Positions 37,593 through 50,592 of a stretch of DNA of 64,000 nucleotides are shown here, piece after piece (position 1 is the first letter of the stretch; each line of letters opens with the position of its first letter). The notes beneath the pieces are model-generated. The model had not been told where the DNA came from. It made no database searches and saw nothing but the letters and a program-made list of their open reading frames with translations. This DNA is from Liolophura sinensis (taxonomy: Eukaryota; Mollusca; Polyplacophora; Chitonida; Chitonidae): NCBI RefSeq assembly GCF_032854445.1, contig NC_088304.1, positions 7,143,704-7,207,703 on the forward strand, read 5' to 3'. The translations under genes were made by a program, and so were the position numbers.

Positions 37593-38870
37593 GGATTCGA
37601 GCTTGCGACCTCACTGGCGATGGGATTATCGGCTGTGATGAAGGCAACCTTGACTCGTGCTGGCTCGTGGCGAAAACTTTATTTTGTATGTCTACATATG
37701 TAAAATAAATACAATTCTTTCGCACATATACATATATAAAATTGAGAATAAATACAAACTACCAGGGCATTGATGCGTTCTGAGTCAGGACACCTATTGC
37801 CATTAGCCGTAAAATTGCGCACAATACAGGGGTCCTTACATCAGACCATGGTGGCAAAAGGGGGAAATAATTAACAGAACTTTTCTGTTATATTAAAAAG
37901 TCGCGAAGATGTTAATGAAGCAAGATTCTGATGTGAATTATGTTGAGAGAAAGGTTGATTGTAGCGTGTGACGTATTAGTACATGTAAATTATTTGTTAA
38001 TGGCATGTGCACTGATGCAGATACTGTAAATGATGTAAAATCTAAAACCGCAATTGCTGTTGCTGTCCGTGGATTTAAAGATACAATGTCATGGACCTTT
38101 TCCCTGAATAAACAACACTATCTATTCAATATATACCTAACTGAATGATATTACCTAATGGTAATATCAAAACATGTGTCGTTTCCCAGGAGATCTGTCT
38201 GAAGTTAGCAGACAATGCTCTGTAATATCAACGACTACATCTACATCTAGACAGCTCAGTCCTTCTCTAGTGCTCCTCAGCAGACAAAAAAGACGTATTT
38301 GTTTGGGTTGCGTTTTGCGGACCTCTGCTCAGATGAGAATTGAATGTTGGGCGACATCGGTAGATCTTCAGCCAGTATTACTGAACAGCCCGTGTCGATA
38401 CAAACGGCATTGCTCTAAGCCCCTCAAAGACTTCATCAAACTACCCAAGTTCTTACACTGGCCAGGGCTAAAGAACCTGTGGGACATTTTTTCCCTCGCC
38501 GAAATATCAGTGAACCCTTTCCGTCAGTTTGGCTCGATGAGATCGATTCTAGAGAGGAGAGCGAGACGTGTGGATCCTGAGGGTAAACAAGCAATTGTTT
38601 GATTTGGCATAATTTTTATATTTTTGTTGACGTAACGGAGCCAGTATTGGGGAGAATCGAAACTGAAATTTATCCAGATGTCTCCATTACAAAACAGGAA
38701 TTGATCAACAACGTGTACATGGAAATCGCCAGGCCATGCAAGGTGTGGTTGGTTTGGCCATGGCTTTTAAAGTGAGAGCAGTAAAGTGAAAGCATAGACA
38801 TTTGTTGATCCTCGATAAGTACAAAACTTCTAACTTAAAACGACAACCGAACTTTGCAGAAAGAGCAGCT
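37593..38870. repeat. Monomer E4 (no insertion)
   Basis: E-type, empty of transposons: reads ttattttgtatgtctacatatg, with about 8 bases lost just before (no ttggaatt). After c it lacks the cggatcatcgttag stretch. The E-to-F leader has a deletion of about 140 bp (tcgataagtacaaaacttc near 38813) that E6 shares. Confidence 0.85.
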
Positions 38871-40095
38871 GGTTTCGAGCTTGCGACCTCAGTGGCCAGG
38901 GAATTATCGGCTGTGGTGAGATCAACCTTGATTCATGCTGACTTGTGTCGAAAACTTCCGTACACATTTGGGAATATTTTCTAGGTCTATGTATGAAAAA
39001 TAAATACAATTCTTTTGCACATATGCATAAATAAATTGGAGAACACTGCTCCTCTTACCCATTCAAAAACACAGAGGCAATTGTTGCTAACAGCCTTCGC
39101 CTTATTATGCAGTGCAAAGTCAGGTGAGGACCAGATTTGACATGAGCCGAATAGAGCTTCAGCTTAATCCTACCATTGTGTTCAAAAGGATTTATTTGTT
39201 TATTTACGTCAATGGGAGTACCGTAAGTCTCCTTACTTATTTGCGGAGCTACATAATATTAATGTGTATATGTAAACTCGTAAGTGTGCTAGTGGATATA
39301 TGTTATCTCTGTCAATGTTAAGATACCGGTATACAAGTAGGCATGAATTATTATAAATCAGATGACAGTAATCATGAATTAGTTTTCTAGACTGATCAAA
39401 TTACAAAGAAATAGATCATAAAACTATTCGCGGACAACAACATTTATTTAACATGTTTAACCGCTACAACATAAAATGGATTTTCAAGTAATTTATTATT
39501 ATTTACCGCAGCCCGGGAATCTTGCAGTCGTAAACTTTATCGAACATTGAATGACGATGACAAGGAAGCACTTTAACAGGAGCGTCTAGTAAATCTCGGA
39601 ACCGGTTAACTCGATTTATCACAAGTGCCATGTACATTGTGGAACACTGTAGTATATGACCTTCTCTTTAACACACCAAATGTTTTTCCATTGGTGAGAA
39701 TAACACTTTGGAATTTCCTGAATCGACACCAGAGATACAGTTGAGACAGAACGGAGAACTTGTAATATGGAGTCTATTTCATATCCAATATCCTACCAAT
39801 AAATCCATAAAATATTATCTATTAGAGTTTCATATATCATCATTGTCATCGATACGATTGGGGAAACACGTTTATGTTTTGACACTAATATCAGCATATT
39901 CTATAAAATACATCAACCAAAAATTAAATCTCATGCGGTAAAAGTTCTCCCCAAAAATTTCGCCCTTAGAGTAATAGATGCTTTGCGCAAGTACAGTGTG
40001 TAGTATTCTTCTCGATTACATCACCTGACTTCAGAACACGCAAGGCATATTGATATGATCTACAACATACAAAACATTGTACAATGTGCGTGTAG
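38871..40095. repeat. Monomer F4 (c-to-e deletion)
   Basis: F-type a and b; the c core near 39600 ends in cgatttatcacaagtgccatg and jumps to gtggaacactgtagtatatg, losing several hundred bases of c and e. The end of e carries the variant aaatccataaaatattatc also seen in F5. Confidence 0.84.
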
Positions 40096-41947
40096 AGTTA
40101 TTGTTTATTTGCGTCAGAGGGAATACTTTATGTGTGCTTTCTGACTGGCCCCGCCTCCTATAAATGTTTACTGTTACTGTGTAAATCTAAAGTAAGAGAT
40201 GAACTAGCGAATAATGATCGGGTACGTCTTACATATACTGATCTCTGTTGATGAGAGAATAGCTTACTCTAGATCGCTATAACCATACAATTGTCTTCTA
40301 CACTGACAAAATTACACAAAAATAGATAACAAAACCATACAGAGACAGACACCAATATACAAAGTCTATTTTTAAGACATTTATTAATATTTTACACAGC
40401 CTAAAAATCCTAGAGTCTACAAACCTTATCGAATCACGTGATACTTGTTAACAGCGCGAGAAAACGATGACAAGGACGCATTATAAGAGAAATATCTGGT
40501 AAAACTCGAAACCGGGTAACTTGGTTAATTCCACTCTCAAATCAACCTTTCCATCCTCTACGAAAGTATCCAGCAGGGCTATGAAAATATGAACAAGCCG
40601 TGCGGATCATGGTTTGGCTGACGTTTGTAGGAGATAGCAATTAGCAAAAACGACACTAATAGGTTCTAAGCAAGGGCACTGACTGCCATCAGCCGTAACA
40701 CTGGCCTTTAGTCGTAGACATTTAAATCAGGCCCTGACGGCAAAAACAGGGAATAATTAATAAAAACGAACCGGTACAGTTAATTTAAAAAGTCGCGAAG
40801 AAATTGATGCAGTCAGATTCTCATGTGAATTCTGGTGAGAGAAAGGTTGATTGTAGCGTGTGAGCTATTAGGAGAGGTAAATTATTTGTTAATGGCATGT
40901 GCATTGATGCAGAAACTGTCAATGATGTAAAATATATAATCGCATTTGCTCTTGCACTCAGAGTACTCAGAGATGAACTCTTTTCCAGTATGAACAACAT
41001 TCCCTCTTTTATATATACGTAATTAAATATTACGGCTTTCGTAAATTTTGGTCTGTGTCAGGACAAACAGAGAGAGGCTAGCAGGCATATCAGGGTGATA
41101 TGAAAGTGTAGCATTTCCCAGCAGATCTGCGTGAAGTTAGCAGGCAACGCTCTGTAATATCCACAACGCAGTTACATCTGGACAGCTCAACCCTTCTCAA
41201 GTGTTCCTCAGCAGACAAAAAAGACTTATTTGTTAGGGATTGATGTCGCTTAGATCTGCTCAGATGTAAATTAAATTTCGGACGACATCTCCAGACCTTA
41301 AGTCGGTATTACTGAAAAGCCAGTCGTGTCGATAAAAACGGCATTGCTCTGAAACTCTGAAAGACTTCATCAAAGCACCGGGTTTTATTTACAGATCCCC
41401 GGTAGAAAACCTTTAGGACATTTTTTCCGTCGCAGAAAAATCAGTCAGCCCTTTGCGTTAATTCGACCACAGGAGATCGATTCTAGAGAGGAGAGCGAGA
41501 CGTGTGGATTCTGAGGGTAAATAACCAACTGTTTGGTTTGCCACAATTTTTATGCCAGAATCGGAAATTTTGTTGACCTAACAGGGGTGCCCAGGGAGGA
41601 GAATCTAAATTGAAATTTATCCACATGTCTTGATTACAAATTAGGAAATCAGCAAGTGCACATGAAAACAATCGCATGGCCATGCAAGGTGTGGGTGGTT
41701 TGGCGATCGCTTTTTACAGAGCAGTAAAGTGAAAACATAGACATTCCTGATCTCGTTGTTCAAGCCATACAAAACTGATATCATTAATTGATTTTGTGAT
41801 AATCGTCGTACTTTTCTATGCACATGATACCGGTCAGGCTAAAAGTGTATAGAAAACTGTAATTTTGCAAATAAACTGCAGTCATTCACCGGCCATTTTT
41901 AAAAACATCTAACATATAAAGAAATCCGGACCTTTGCAGAAAGGGCC
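40096..41947. repeat. Monomer G4
   Basis: G-type: b start, c core near 40513 (gtaacttggttaattcc), short e, d from about 41120 and A leader. Shares cgtgatacttgttaacagcg with G6 where G2 and G3 read gtcatatttccgttaac or gtgatatttccgttaac. Confidence 0.85.
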
Positions 41948-43349
41948 GTATTCGAGCTTGTGACCTCACTGTCCAGGGGATTATCGGCTGTGGTGAGGGC
42001 AACCTTGACTCAAGCTGGCTCGTGTCGAAACTTTTGGAAATATTTTGTTGGTCTACATATGTAAAATAAATCGATTCTTTCTCACATATCATTAGATAAA
42101 ATGGAAAATAAATCGAAAATAGCAGCTAATGATTATTCTTTGATTATGTGCTTTACAGATACGGGATAAAAGAACCGGTATACACGTAAGCATGAATTAT
42201 TATAAATTAGACGGCCACAATCAAAAAATAATTTTCTAGACTGATCAAGCTGCACAGAAACAGGTCATAAAACCAAAGAGAGATAAACAACGTTACATAA
42301 AGTGGATTTTAAAGTAATTTACTAATATTTTACACAGCCCAAAAATCTTGTAATCATTAACCCTATCCAAGCACGTAATGTTCCCCGTTATAACGATGAC
42401 ATGGTAGCACACTAAGAGCAGCGTGTGGTAAGTATCGGAACCAGGTATCTTCATTTATTCCACTCTCCTTCCAGACCTCTATGGAGATATGTGGAATTTA
42501 TTATCCAGCAGGGCTATCTAAATATGAACGAGCCGCCCAGATCATCATCAGGCTGATGTCTGCAGCAGACATTAATTACTGATGGGCAATGAGCCAGGAC
42601 AACAAGTGTCATTAGATGTGAAACTGTGTAGAATACAGCGGTTCTATATATACACAGATGGCAAAAGAGGGGCGGGGGATAATTAATACAGTTCATTTAA
42701 AAAGTCCCGAAGATTTTAATGAAATGAGATTCTTATGTGAATTCTTGAGAGATTGGATGTAGTGAGCGACATATTAGGAGATGTAAATTATTTGTTAGTG
42801 CCATGTACATTGACGCAGAAATTGTAAATGTTGTGGAATCTAAACTCGCAGTTGGTGTTGCCGTCAGTGGATTCGAAGATACAAGATTATTGCTGAACAG
42901 CCTGACGTGTCATTGCAACCTGCTTCGCCCAGAGTCTCTGAAAGACTCAATCCACCAGGGTTTATTTACAGTCCATCGATAAAGAGCCTTTAGGACATTT
43001 TTCCGTCGCAGAAATATCAGTCAGCCCTTTGCGTTAATTCGGCCACAGGAGATCGATTCTAGAGAGGAGAGCCAGATGTGTGCATCCTGAGTGTAAATAA
43101 CCAACTGTTTGGTTTGCCACTATTTTTGTGCCAGCAGCGGAACTTTTGTTGACGTAACGGGGCCGTCAAGGGAAGGTTAAATTTATCCAGATGTCTTGAT
43201 TACCAAATAGTAATTGAGAAACCAAGTGTGCATGAAAGGCCATGCAGGCTGTGGGTGGTATGGTTATGGCTTTTTACAGAGCAATAATGTTAAACCATAG
43301 ATTTTATTGATATACTTTCTCAATCGATACAAAATGAGCTGCAAGAGAT
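41948..43349. repeat. Monomer A5
   Basis: A-type module a, with variant ggccgtattcgagcttgtgac and an intact gctggctcgtgtcgaaac that A1, A3, A4 and A6 replace with gctggttttcttgg or similar. The c core variant lies near 42437. A5 therefore preserves the form shared with the other monomer types. Confidence 0.85.
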
Positions 43350-44023
43350 GGATTCGAGCTTGCGACCTCAGTGACCAGGAGATTATCAGCTTTGGTGAGA
43401 GCAACCCTGTGTCGCGCTGACTTGCACTGTAGAATAAATACAGTTCTTTTTTGCAAATATTCCTATATAAAATGGAGAATAAATATCAAAACAGTTCTTC
43501 CTACCCATTTACCAAGACGTAGCCAATCAACGCGTACAGCCTTCCCCTTATTATTCAGTATTAAGTCAGGTAAGTTTCAAACTTGTGTTAAGTACCAACC
43601 GAATGGAGCTTCAGCATGGACCTGCATTTGTTCTCATAATGATTTATTCTTTTTTTTGCGTGAATGGGAGTACTGTAAGTGCTGATTAATGTTGCTACCT
43701 GATGTTCATTTGTAAATAGAAACTAGCAGAGATCTGAAAACTATCGCCGGGCCATGCAGGCTGTGAGTGGCTGATATGTTTTTTTACAGAGCAGTTAAGT
43801 GAAGTCACAGATGTTAACCATGTTGTTCCTCCATCCGTACAAAATGTATGAGAGAATTTAGTATAATTGATTTAATCAACAGATTTAGTGAGAAAGGCCA
43901 AACTCTTTATGTTTCCACCTTCACGAAAGAGGTTAAAGTTACAGGTAAAAGAATTTACAGCCCTTCACCTGGCACTTCTGAAACCTCCTAACTTAAAGTC
44001 TAATTTAAGTTAGAGTGAGAGTT
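43350..44023. repeat. Monomer B5 (a-b, 674 bp)
   Basis: Intact B; donor-like agtcaggtaag near 43564, b, C leader with a short loss near 44000 (aaagtctaatttaag). Confidence 0.86.
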
Positions 44024-46357
44024 GGATTCGAGTCAACAAACTTACTGGGGACTATCGGCTGTGGTGAGAGAAGCCCTGGCTCATCTTGGCTCATATGTGG
44101 AAACTTTTCTATACATTTGGAAATCTTTTCTTGATCGACATACATGTATGTAGATAAGTACAAGTCTTTGCACTTATGTGGTTAGTAAATACCAAGATGG
44201 TGTAGCCGTCCAGGACGGAGATGACCAGCGCCTTGTTGTTTCCTTAATATACAGAGTGCACAGTCAGGTAAGTAACAAAACTGTCTGAGTTATTTTACGA
44301 ACGGAATGGAGCTGCCAAAATTATTTATTACTTAGTTGCGTGAGTGGGATTACTGTATGTGCTCCAACTGACTGGCCATCTTTCTTAATCTTAATGTGAA
44401 AATCTAAAGTAACGGAACTGCTATCGGTTAATGATCGAATAGGTGTTACATATACTGATGTTGATGAGAGAATAGCTTACTTTAAATGGCCATCACCACA
44501 ACATTGTCTTCTATACTGACAAAGTTACACAGAAATAGATAATAAAACCATACACTGACATTTATTAATATTTTACACAGCCCCAAAATTCTATAGTCTA
44601 TATATCTTATCGAATCACGTGATGTTTCCGTTAGTAACGCGAGATAACGATCACGGGAGAGCAATTTTAGAGGAGCGTCTGGTAAATCTCGGAACCGGGT
44701 AACTCCATTACTCCCACTCTCAGATCAACCCTTTTCGACACCTCTGGGGATATCGCGGTATTGGTATCCAGCAGGGCTATCAAAATATGAACAAGCCGTT
44801 CAGATCATCATTAGGCTGATGTCTGTAGGAGATAGTAATTACTGAAGGGCATTGATGTGTTCTGAGCCAGGTCACCGATTGTCATTAGCTGTGGTCTCAG
44901 ACATTTATATTAGACACTGATGGTAACAGAAAAGGAATAGTTAATAAAAATGTACAGTTTTTTTAAAACTTCGCAAAGATTTCAATGAAGTGAGATTCTG
45001 ATTAAATACTATTGAGAGAAATATTGATTGTAGCATGTGCCCTATAGGCCTACACGTCAATGCCATGAACATTGAGACTTTGAAGTATCGCTGAAGGGAC
45101 CAGCACGACAGGTACGAGTGTAGATAATGCTGAGAAATCGCGAATCACAGTTTGTGGTGTCGTCTGTGGCTTAAAGCTTACATGTGCAGTACATGAACGC
45201 CTTTCTCTTGGGTGTAGGAAGTCGGGTTCAGGGCAGTTTTCAGCATTTTCACATTTTCAGACTATTCCCAACAATATTCTTTATTAAAGATATCTGGTAC
45301 TTAAATAATGTTATAAATAGTCAAATTTAAGGCGTTCGAAAATTCCGGTGTGTCACAACAAAGTACAAGGTTTGGCAAATGTACGCTTTGCAATTTATGA
45401 CCCTCTATTATAAATGAAAATATTTTCGGAGGGATACAGATAAGGCTTTGAAATTTCCTGAATGAAAACCAAAAAAGTCTAGCGTCCTTAAAGCGGTAAC
45501 AGATAAAATGCAGTCTACTTCATATCCGATCGCCATCCAGTAGGCATGTATGCAAACTGTGGCCGGCATCTTCATTACAGTTACCAGTTACCATTGTTGA
45601 TATAAATACGAATGCAGCCATGTTGTTTTGTGACATCACTTTTTTTATCTCCTCAATTAATCTTGTCTCCTTCTATAGTTTTTCTTTAGTGCACGAACAG
45701 AGCTCCTTTAATGCAAGAATATATTCTTGATTATACCACATTATTACTTTCTCCGCCTACAGTGATAGGTTAGAAGGCATGTTAAGGTGATATAAAAGTG
45801 TAGCATTTCACAGCAGATCTGTCTGAAGTTAGCAGGCAATGCTCTGTAATATCAACGACGCAGTTACATCTGGACAGCACAACCCTTCTCAAGTGTTCCT
45901 CAGCAGACAAAAAAGACGTATTTGTTAGGGTCGCATGTCGCGGAAATCTCTTCAGATGTAAATTGATTTTTGAACGCCATCGCTAGATCTTAAGCCGGCA
46001 ATACAGAACAACCCGACTTGTGGATACACACGGCATTGTTCTGAGCCCCTAAAAGACTTCATCGAACCACCAGGGTTCATTTACTGGCCAAACCCAAAGA
46101 ACCTTTAGGACATTTTTCCGTCCCAGAAATATCAATGAACCTTTTCCGTCAGTTCATCTCGATGAGATCGATTCCATATCTAGAAGAGCTAGACGTGTGG
46201 ATCCTGATATAATGATATTTAATTTTCTGTGTGCATGATACCGGTCAGGCTAATAGTGTATAGAAAACTGTAGTTCTGGAAGTAAACTGCAACCCTTCTT
46301 CAGCCACTTTTAATACATACTAAATTAAAAACAAATCCGAACGTTGCAGAAAGAGCC
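44024..46357. repeat. Fused monomer C5/D5
   Basis: Starts as C (gattcgagtcaacaaacttactgg, C-type exon-like block near 44180, C leader) with c core near 44695. In the c-module stretch gatcatcattaggctgatgtc (about 44780-44850) it becomes D-type: gggcattgatgtgttctgagc, then D e module (gactattcccaac near 45260) and D d module (from about 45817). The C e and d modules and D a and b are missing, a loss of about one monomer. Confidence 0.87.
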
Positions 46358-46503
46358 TGATTCGAGCTTGCGACCTCACTGGCGATGGGATTATCGGCTG
46401 TGGTGAAGGCAACCTTAACTCGTGCTGGCTCGTGGCGAAAAACTTTTGGAATTATTTTGTATGTCTACATATGTAAAATAAACACAATTCTTTCGCACAT
46501 ATA

Positions 46504-47664
46504 TGTAACAGGTCTAGCGTATGATTAATTCCCCCTTGGTAAGTTTTCTGTAAAAGGAGGTAGGAATTGTATACCCAGCAATCCCTGCACCGTCATCGGC
46601 ATGACGATTCACTGACCAGCAGGTAAATTGAACTTTCTTTGTAATGTATATTATTTTAGAAGCTTAGTAAACTTGTATGACCGTTTTAGTTATGCAAGGA
46701 TGTTTTAACGATGTTTCGAGTGCAATCGCTCGACTGTAACTGTGAACGTGCGAGTTGTAAATGCCAAAAGTTTATACGTAGCCGAGTGTCGCTATGTAAC
46801 GGTAATTGAGCACTCAGTAACACAACGCCTTGGTTCTTACGGCGCAACATATTTTGTCTAGTTAGTATTTGTGAAAAACAGAAACGCCTAAGCGAGTATT
46901 TGCTTTTACTGTTAGTTATTAGTAGAGAGTTATGAGAGATTAAATAGCATTTCAGAAATGTGTTTGAATATTTTTTTGTATTCTTAGATGCATACGGATG
47001 TTTTAGACAAATGCATGTTACGAGCCCTACATTCAGTAAATATGGGTATTATATGTAGATCCAAAATGAAAGGTCCGACGAAGTTAAATGTTTCACTCTT
47101 GGTAATTAATGGAGTGGTGATTACACAACTAGTCATTCGCTACTAGCTTTATTCTGTGTCTGTACACTGAAAATATTTTGTTCACTGTAAAAAATATAAG
47201 ATGCCTATCAGTTTGTTTGAGTTGGAACCGGTCTATAATTAAGTGGCAATACAGGAACAATGTATAGCACTGACAGGTTTAAATACTCGTGCTGTAATTG
47301 TTACACGTCTATATATGTCCATGGCCATAGCATATACAGTCATTATCAAGTTACCCGTGTGGTTGCGGTCATAATAACCCTTCACCATGGTACATGACTA
47401 TTAAGTTAGTGTTGATATATGGTATAAGTGTATTCTAGGACAGTATATAGGTACAGGATATTTGGGTGTAAGCCTATGTTATGTATGGTAAATACATGGA
47501 AGGTTTATAGTATGTATTGTTATTGTCGTTTCAGGTCAGGGTGACCTCCCCTGGTTTTTTTCCTCTCACCGGTGTTTCTCAGAACCGAATAAACTGTTAC
47601 AACTGTGTGGCGGAATTTGGCGTTTTGGTTGAAATTCTTTCTGCAACAAACATGGCCGACCTCA
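46504..47664 (+). mobile_element. Probable solo LTR, about 1.16 kb
   Basis: Non-repeat segment breaking E5. It begins tgtaacaggtctagcg and ends gccgacctca, so it has the TG...CA ends typical of retrotransposon LTRs. It is flanked by catata on both sides (46498-46503 and 47665-47670); the empty site reads cgcacatatacatata in E3 and E6. Near the 3' end is AATAAA (47588-47593), fitting an LTR polyadenylation signal on the plus strand. There is no long open frame, no inverted-repeat ends beyond TG/CA and no internal retrotransposon genes. Because the flank is a TA/CA-rich repeat, the direct repeat could be 4, 6 or 8 bases, so a non-LTR origin is not excluded. The identity of the parent element is unknown. 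Confidence 0.6.
47588..47593 (+). promoter_or_regulatory. AATAAA polyadenylation signal in LTR-like insert
   Basis: Hexamer in ccgaataaactgttac, 71 bases from the 3' end of the insert, a normal place for a signal at the R/U5 region of an LTR. Assigned by position only. Confidence 0.4.
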
Positions 47665-49005
47665 CATATACATATATAAAATTGAGAATAAATACAAACT
47701 AGCAGGTCTGTGCGGATCAGCATTAGTCTCATGTCTGTAGGACACAGTAATTCCTAAAGGGCAGTGATGTGTTCTGAGTCAGGACACCGATTGCCATTAG
47801 CCGTAACACTGCGCACAATACAGCGGTCCTTACATCAGACCATGGTGGCAAAATGGGGAAATAATTAACAAAACTTTTCCGTTATATTAAAAAGTCGCAA
47901 AGATCTTAATGAAGCGAGATTCTGATGTGAATTATGTTGAGAGAAAGGTTGATTGTAGCGTGTGACGTATTAGTACATGTAGATTATTTGTTAGTGCCAT
48001 GTGCACTAATGCAGAGATTGTAAATGATGTAAAATCTAAAACCGCAATTGCTGTTGCCGTCCGTGGATTCCAAGATACTATGACATGGACCTTTTTCCTG
48101 AATAAACAACATTATCTATTCAGTATATACCCAACTGAATGATATTACCTAATGGTAATATCAAAACATGTGTCGTTTCCCAGGAGATCTGTGTGAAGTT
48201 AGCAGACAATGATCTGTAATATCCACGACTACATCTACATCTAGACAGCTCAGTCCTTCTCTAGTGCTCCTCAGCAGATAAAAAAGACATATTTGTTTGG
48301 GTTGCGTGTTGCGGACCTCTGCTCAGATGAGAATTGAATGTTGGGCGACATCGGCAGATCTTCAGCCACTATTACTGAACAGCGCGTGTCGATACAAACG
48401 GCATTGCTATAAACCCCTCAAAGACTTCATCATACTACCCAAGTTCTTACACTGGCCAAGGCTAAAGAACCTGTGGAACATTTTTTCCGTCGCAGAAATA
48501 TCAGTGAACCCTTTGCGTCAGTTTGGCTCGATGAGATCGACTCTAGAGAGGAGAGCGAGACGTGTGGATCCTGAGGTCAAACAAGCAACTGTTTGACTTG
48601 GCACAATTTTTATATTTTTGTTGACGTAACGGAGCCAGTAATAGGGGAGAATCGGAACTGAAATTTATGCAGATGTCTTCATTACAAAATAGGAATTGAT
48701 TAACAGAGTGTACATGGAAATCGCCAAGCCATGCAGGGTGTGGTTGGTTTGGCCATGGCTTTTTTAAAGTGAGAGCAGTAAAGTAAAAGCATAAACTTTT
48801 GTTGATCATCGATCCGTACAAAATTGATATCATTAATAGACTTCATGATAATCGTCGTACTTGTTAATTTTCCACGTTTACGATAACCATCAGCCTAATA
48901 ATGCGTAGAAAACTGTAGTTGTGGAAGAAAACTGCAGACTTTCACATGCCACTTTTTGAAACGTCTAACTTAAAACGACAAACGAACTTTGCAGCAAGAG
49001 CAGCT

Positions 49006-50592
49006 GGTATCGAGCTTGCAACCTCAGTGGCCAGGGAATTATCGGCTGTGGTGAGATCAACCTTGACTTGTGCTGACTCGTGTCGAAAACTTCCGTACAC
49101 ATTTTGGAATATTTTCTAGGTCTATATATGTAAAATGAATACAATTCTTTTACACATACACATATATAAATTGGAGAACAAATATCAGCACCGCTGCTCT
49201 TACCCATTCACCAACAGAGTGCCCAGTCAAATGAGAATCAAATCTGACACAAGCCGAATGGAGCTTTAACTTGAACCTGCCGTTGTGTTCAAAGCGATTT
49301 ATTTGTTTATTTACGTCATTGGGAGTACCGTATGTCTCCTTACTTATTTGCGGTCCTACATAACATAGCGGATATATGTTATCTTTGTTAATGTTAAGAT
49401 ACCGGTATACTAGGAAGCAGGAACTATTATAAATTAGATGACAATAATCATGAAACAGGTTCCTAGACTGATCAAATTACAAAGAAACACATCATAAAAC
49501 CATTCAGGGACAACAACATTTATTTGACATAAAGTGGATTTTCAAGTAATTTATTAATATTTACAGCAGCTCGAGAATCTTGTAATTGTAAACCTTATTG
49601 AACATTGAATAACGATGAAAGGGAAGGACTTTAACAGGAGCGTCTGGTCAATCTCGGAGCCGGGTAACTCGATTAATCCCACTCTCAGATCAACCCTTTT
49701 CGACCTCTACGGAGATATGGGGAAATTAGTATCCAGAAGGGCCATCAAAATTTGAACGAACCGTGCAGATGATAACTAGGGTAATGTCTGTAGGAGATAG
49801 AAATTACCGAAGGGCATTGGGTTTTGAGCCAGGACACCGATTTTCATTAGCAGTGATGACAAAAACACGGAATTATTATTAAAAAGGCACAGTAACTTTA
49901 AAAAGTGGCAAAGATTTCAATTAAGTGATTTTCTATTTGATTTCTATGGAGAGAAAGAATAATTATGATGTGTGCTCTATAAGGAGATGCGAATTATCTG
50001 TCAATGCCATGTACATTCATGTAGAGATTTCAGTTGGAATATGTAAAGAACTTGTCCAGGTTGTCTGTTCATTTGACCTTAACAACATTCAAGCCTTAGA
50101 GCATGTTCGTTTTTGTCATCATACGTTACAGTATTTTGGACACTGCAGTATATGACCTTCTCTTTAACACACCAAAATGTTTTTCCATTGGTGAGATTAA
50201 AACTTTGGGATTTCCTGACTCGACACCAGATATACACTTGAGACAGAACGGAGAACTTGTAATATGGAGTCTATTTCATATCCAATATCCTACCGATAAA
50301 TACATAAAATATTATCTATTATAGTTTCATATATCATCATTGCCATCGATACGATTGGGGAAACACGTTTATGTTTTGACACTACTATCAGCATATTCAA
50401 TAAAATAAATCAACCAAAAATTTCATCTCATGCGGTAAAAGTTCTCCCCAAAAATTTCGCCCTTACAGTAATACATGCTTTGCGCAAGTACAGTGTGTAG
50501 TATTTTTCTCGATTACATCACCTGACTTCAGGACACGCAAGGCATATTGATATGATCTACAACATACAAAACATTGTACAATGTGCGTGTAG
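49006..50592. repeat. Monomer F5 (joined to D6)
   Basis: F-type a, b and c core near 49655, with full e. The first part resembles F2 and F3 (cagtgcccagtcaa). The end of e has aaaatattatctattatag, as in F4. At about 50593 the stretch agagttattgtttatttgcgt, where G should start, continues as D-type b (gagtgggagtactttatg). Confidence 0.85.

Larger units (their letters stand above)
31977..42558. repeat. HOR copy IV (shortened, about 10.6 kb)
   Basis: All seven types are present in order, but the copy is about 1.15 kb short. Most of the loss is in D4 (whole c module gone, near 36250), in the E4/F4 leader (about 140 bp near 38820) and in F4 (c-to-e deletion near 39620). D-to-E spacing is 1,716 bases against 2,344-2,413 in copies II and III. 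Confidence 0.88.
46358..49005. repeat. Monomer E5 (carries LTR-like insertion)
   Basis: E-type with gagcctgattcgagcttgcg, like E2. The insertion lies at offset 146 from the start of module a, after cgcacatata. Without it the E-to-F spacing is about 1,481, as in E2 and E3. Confidence 0.86.
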
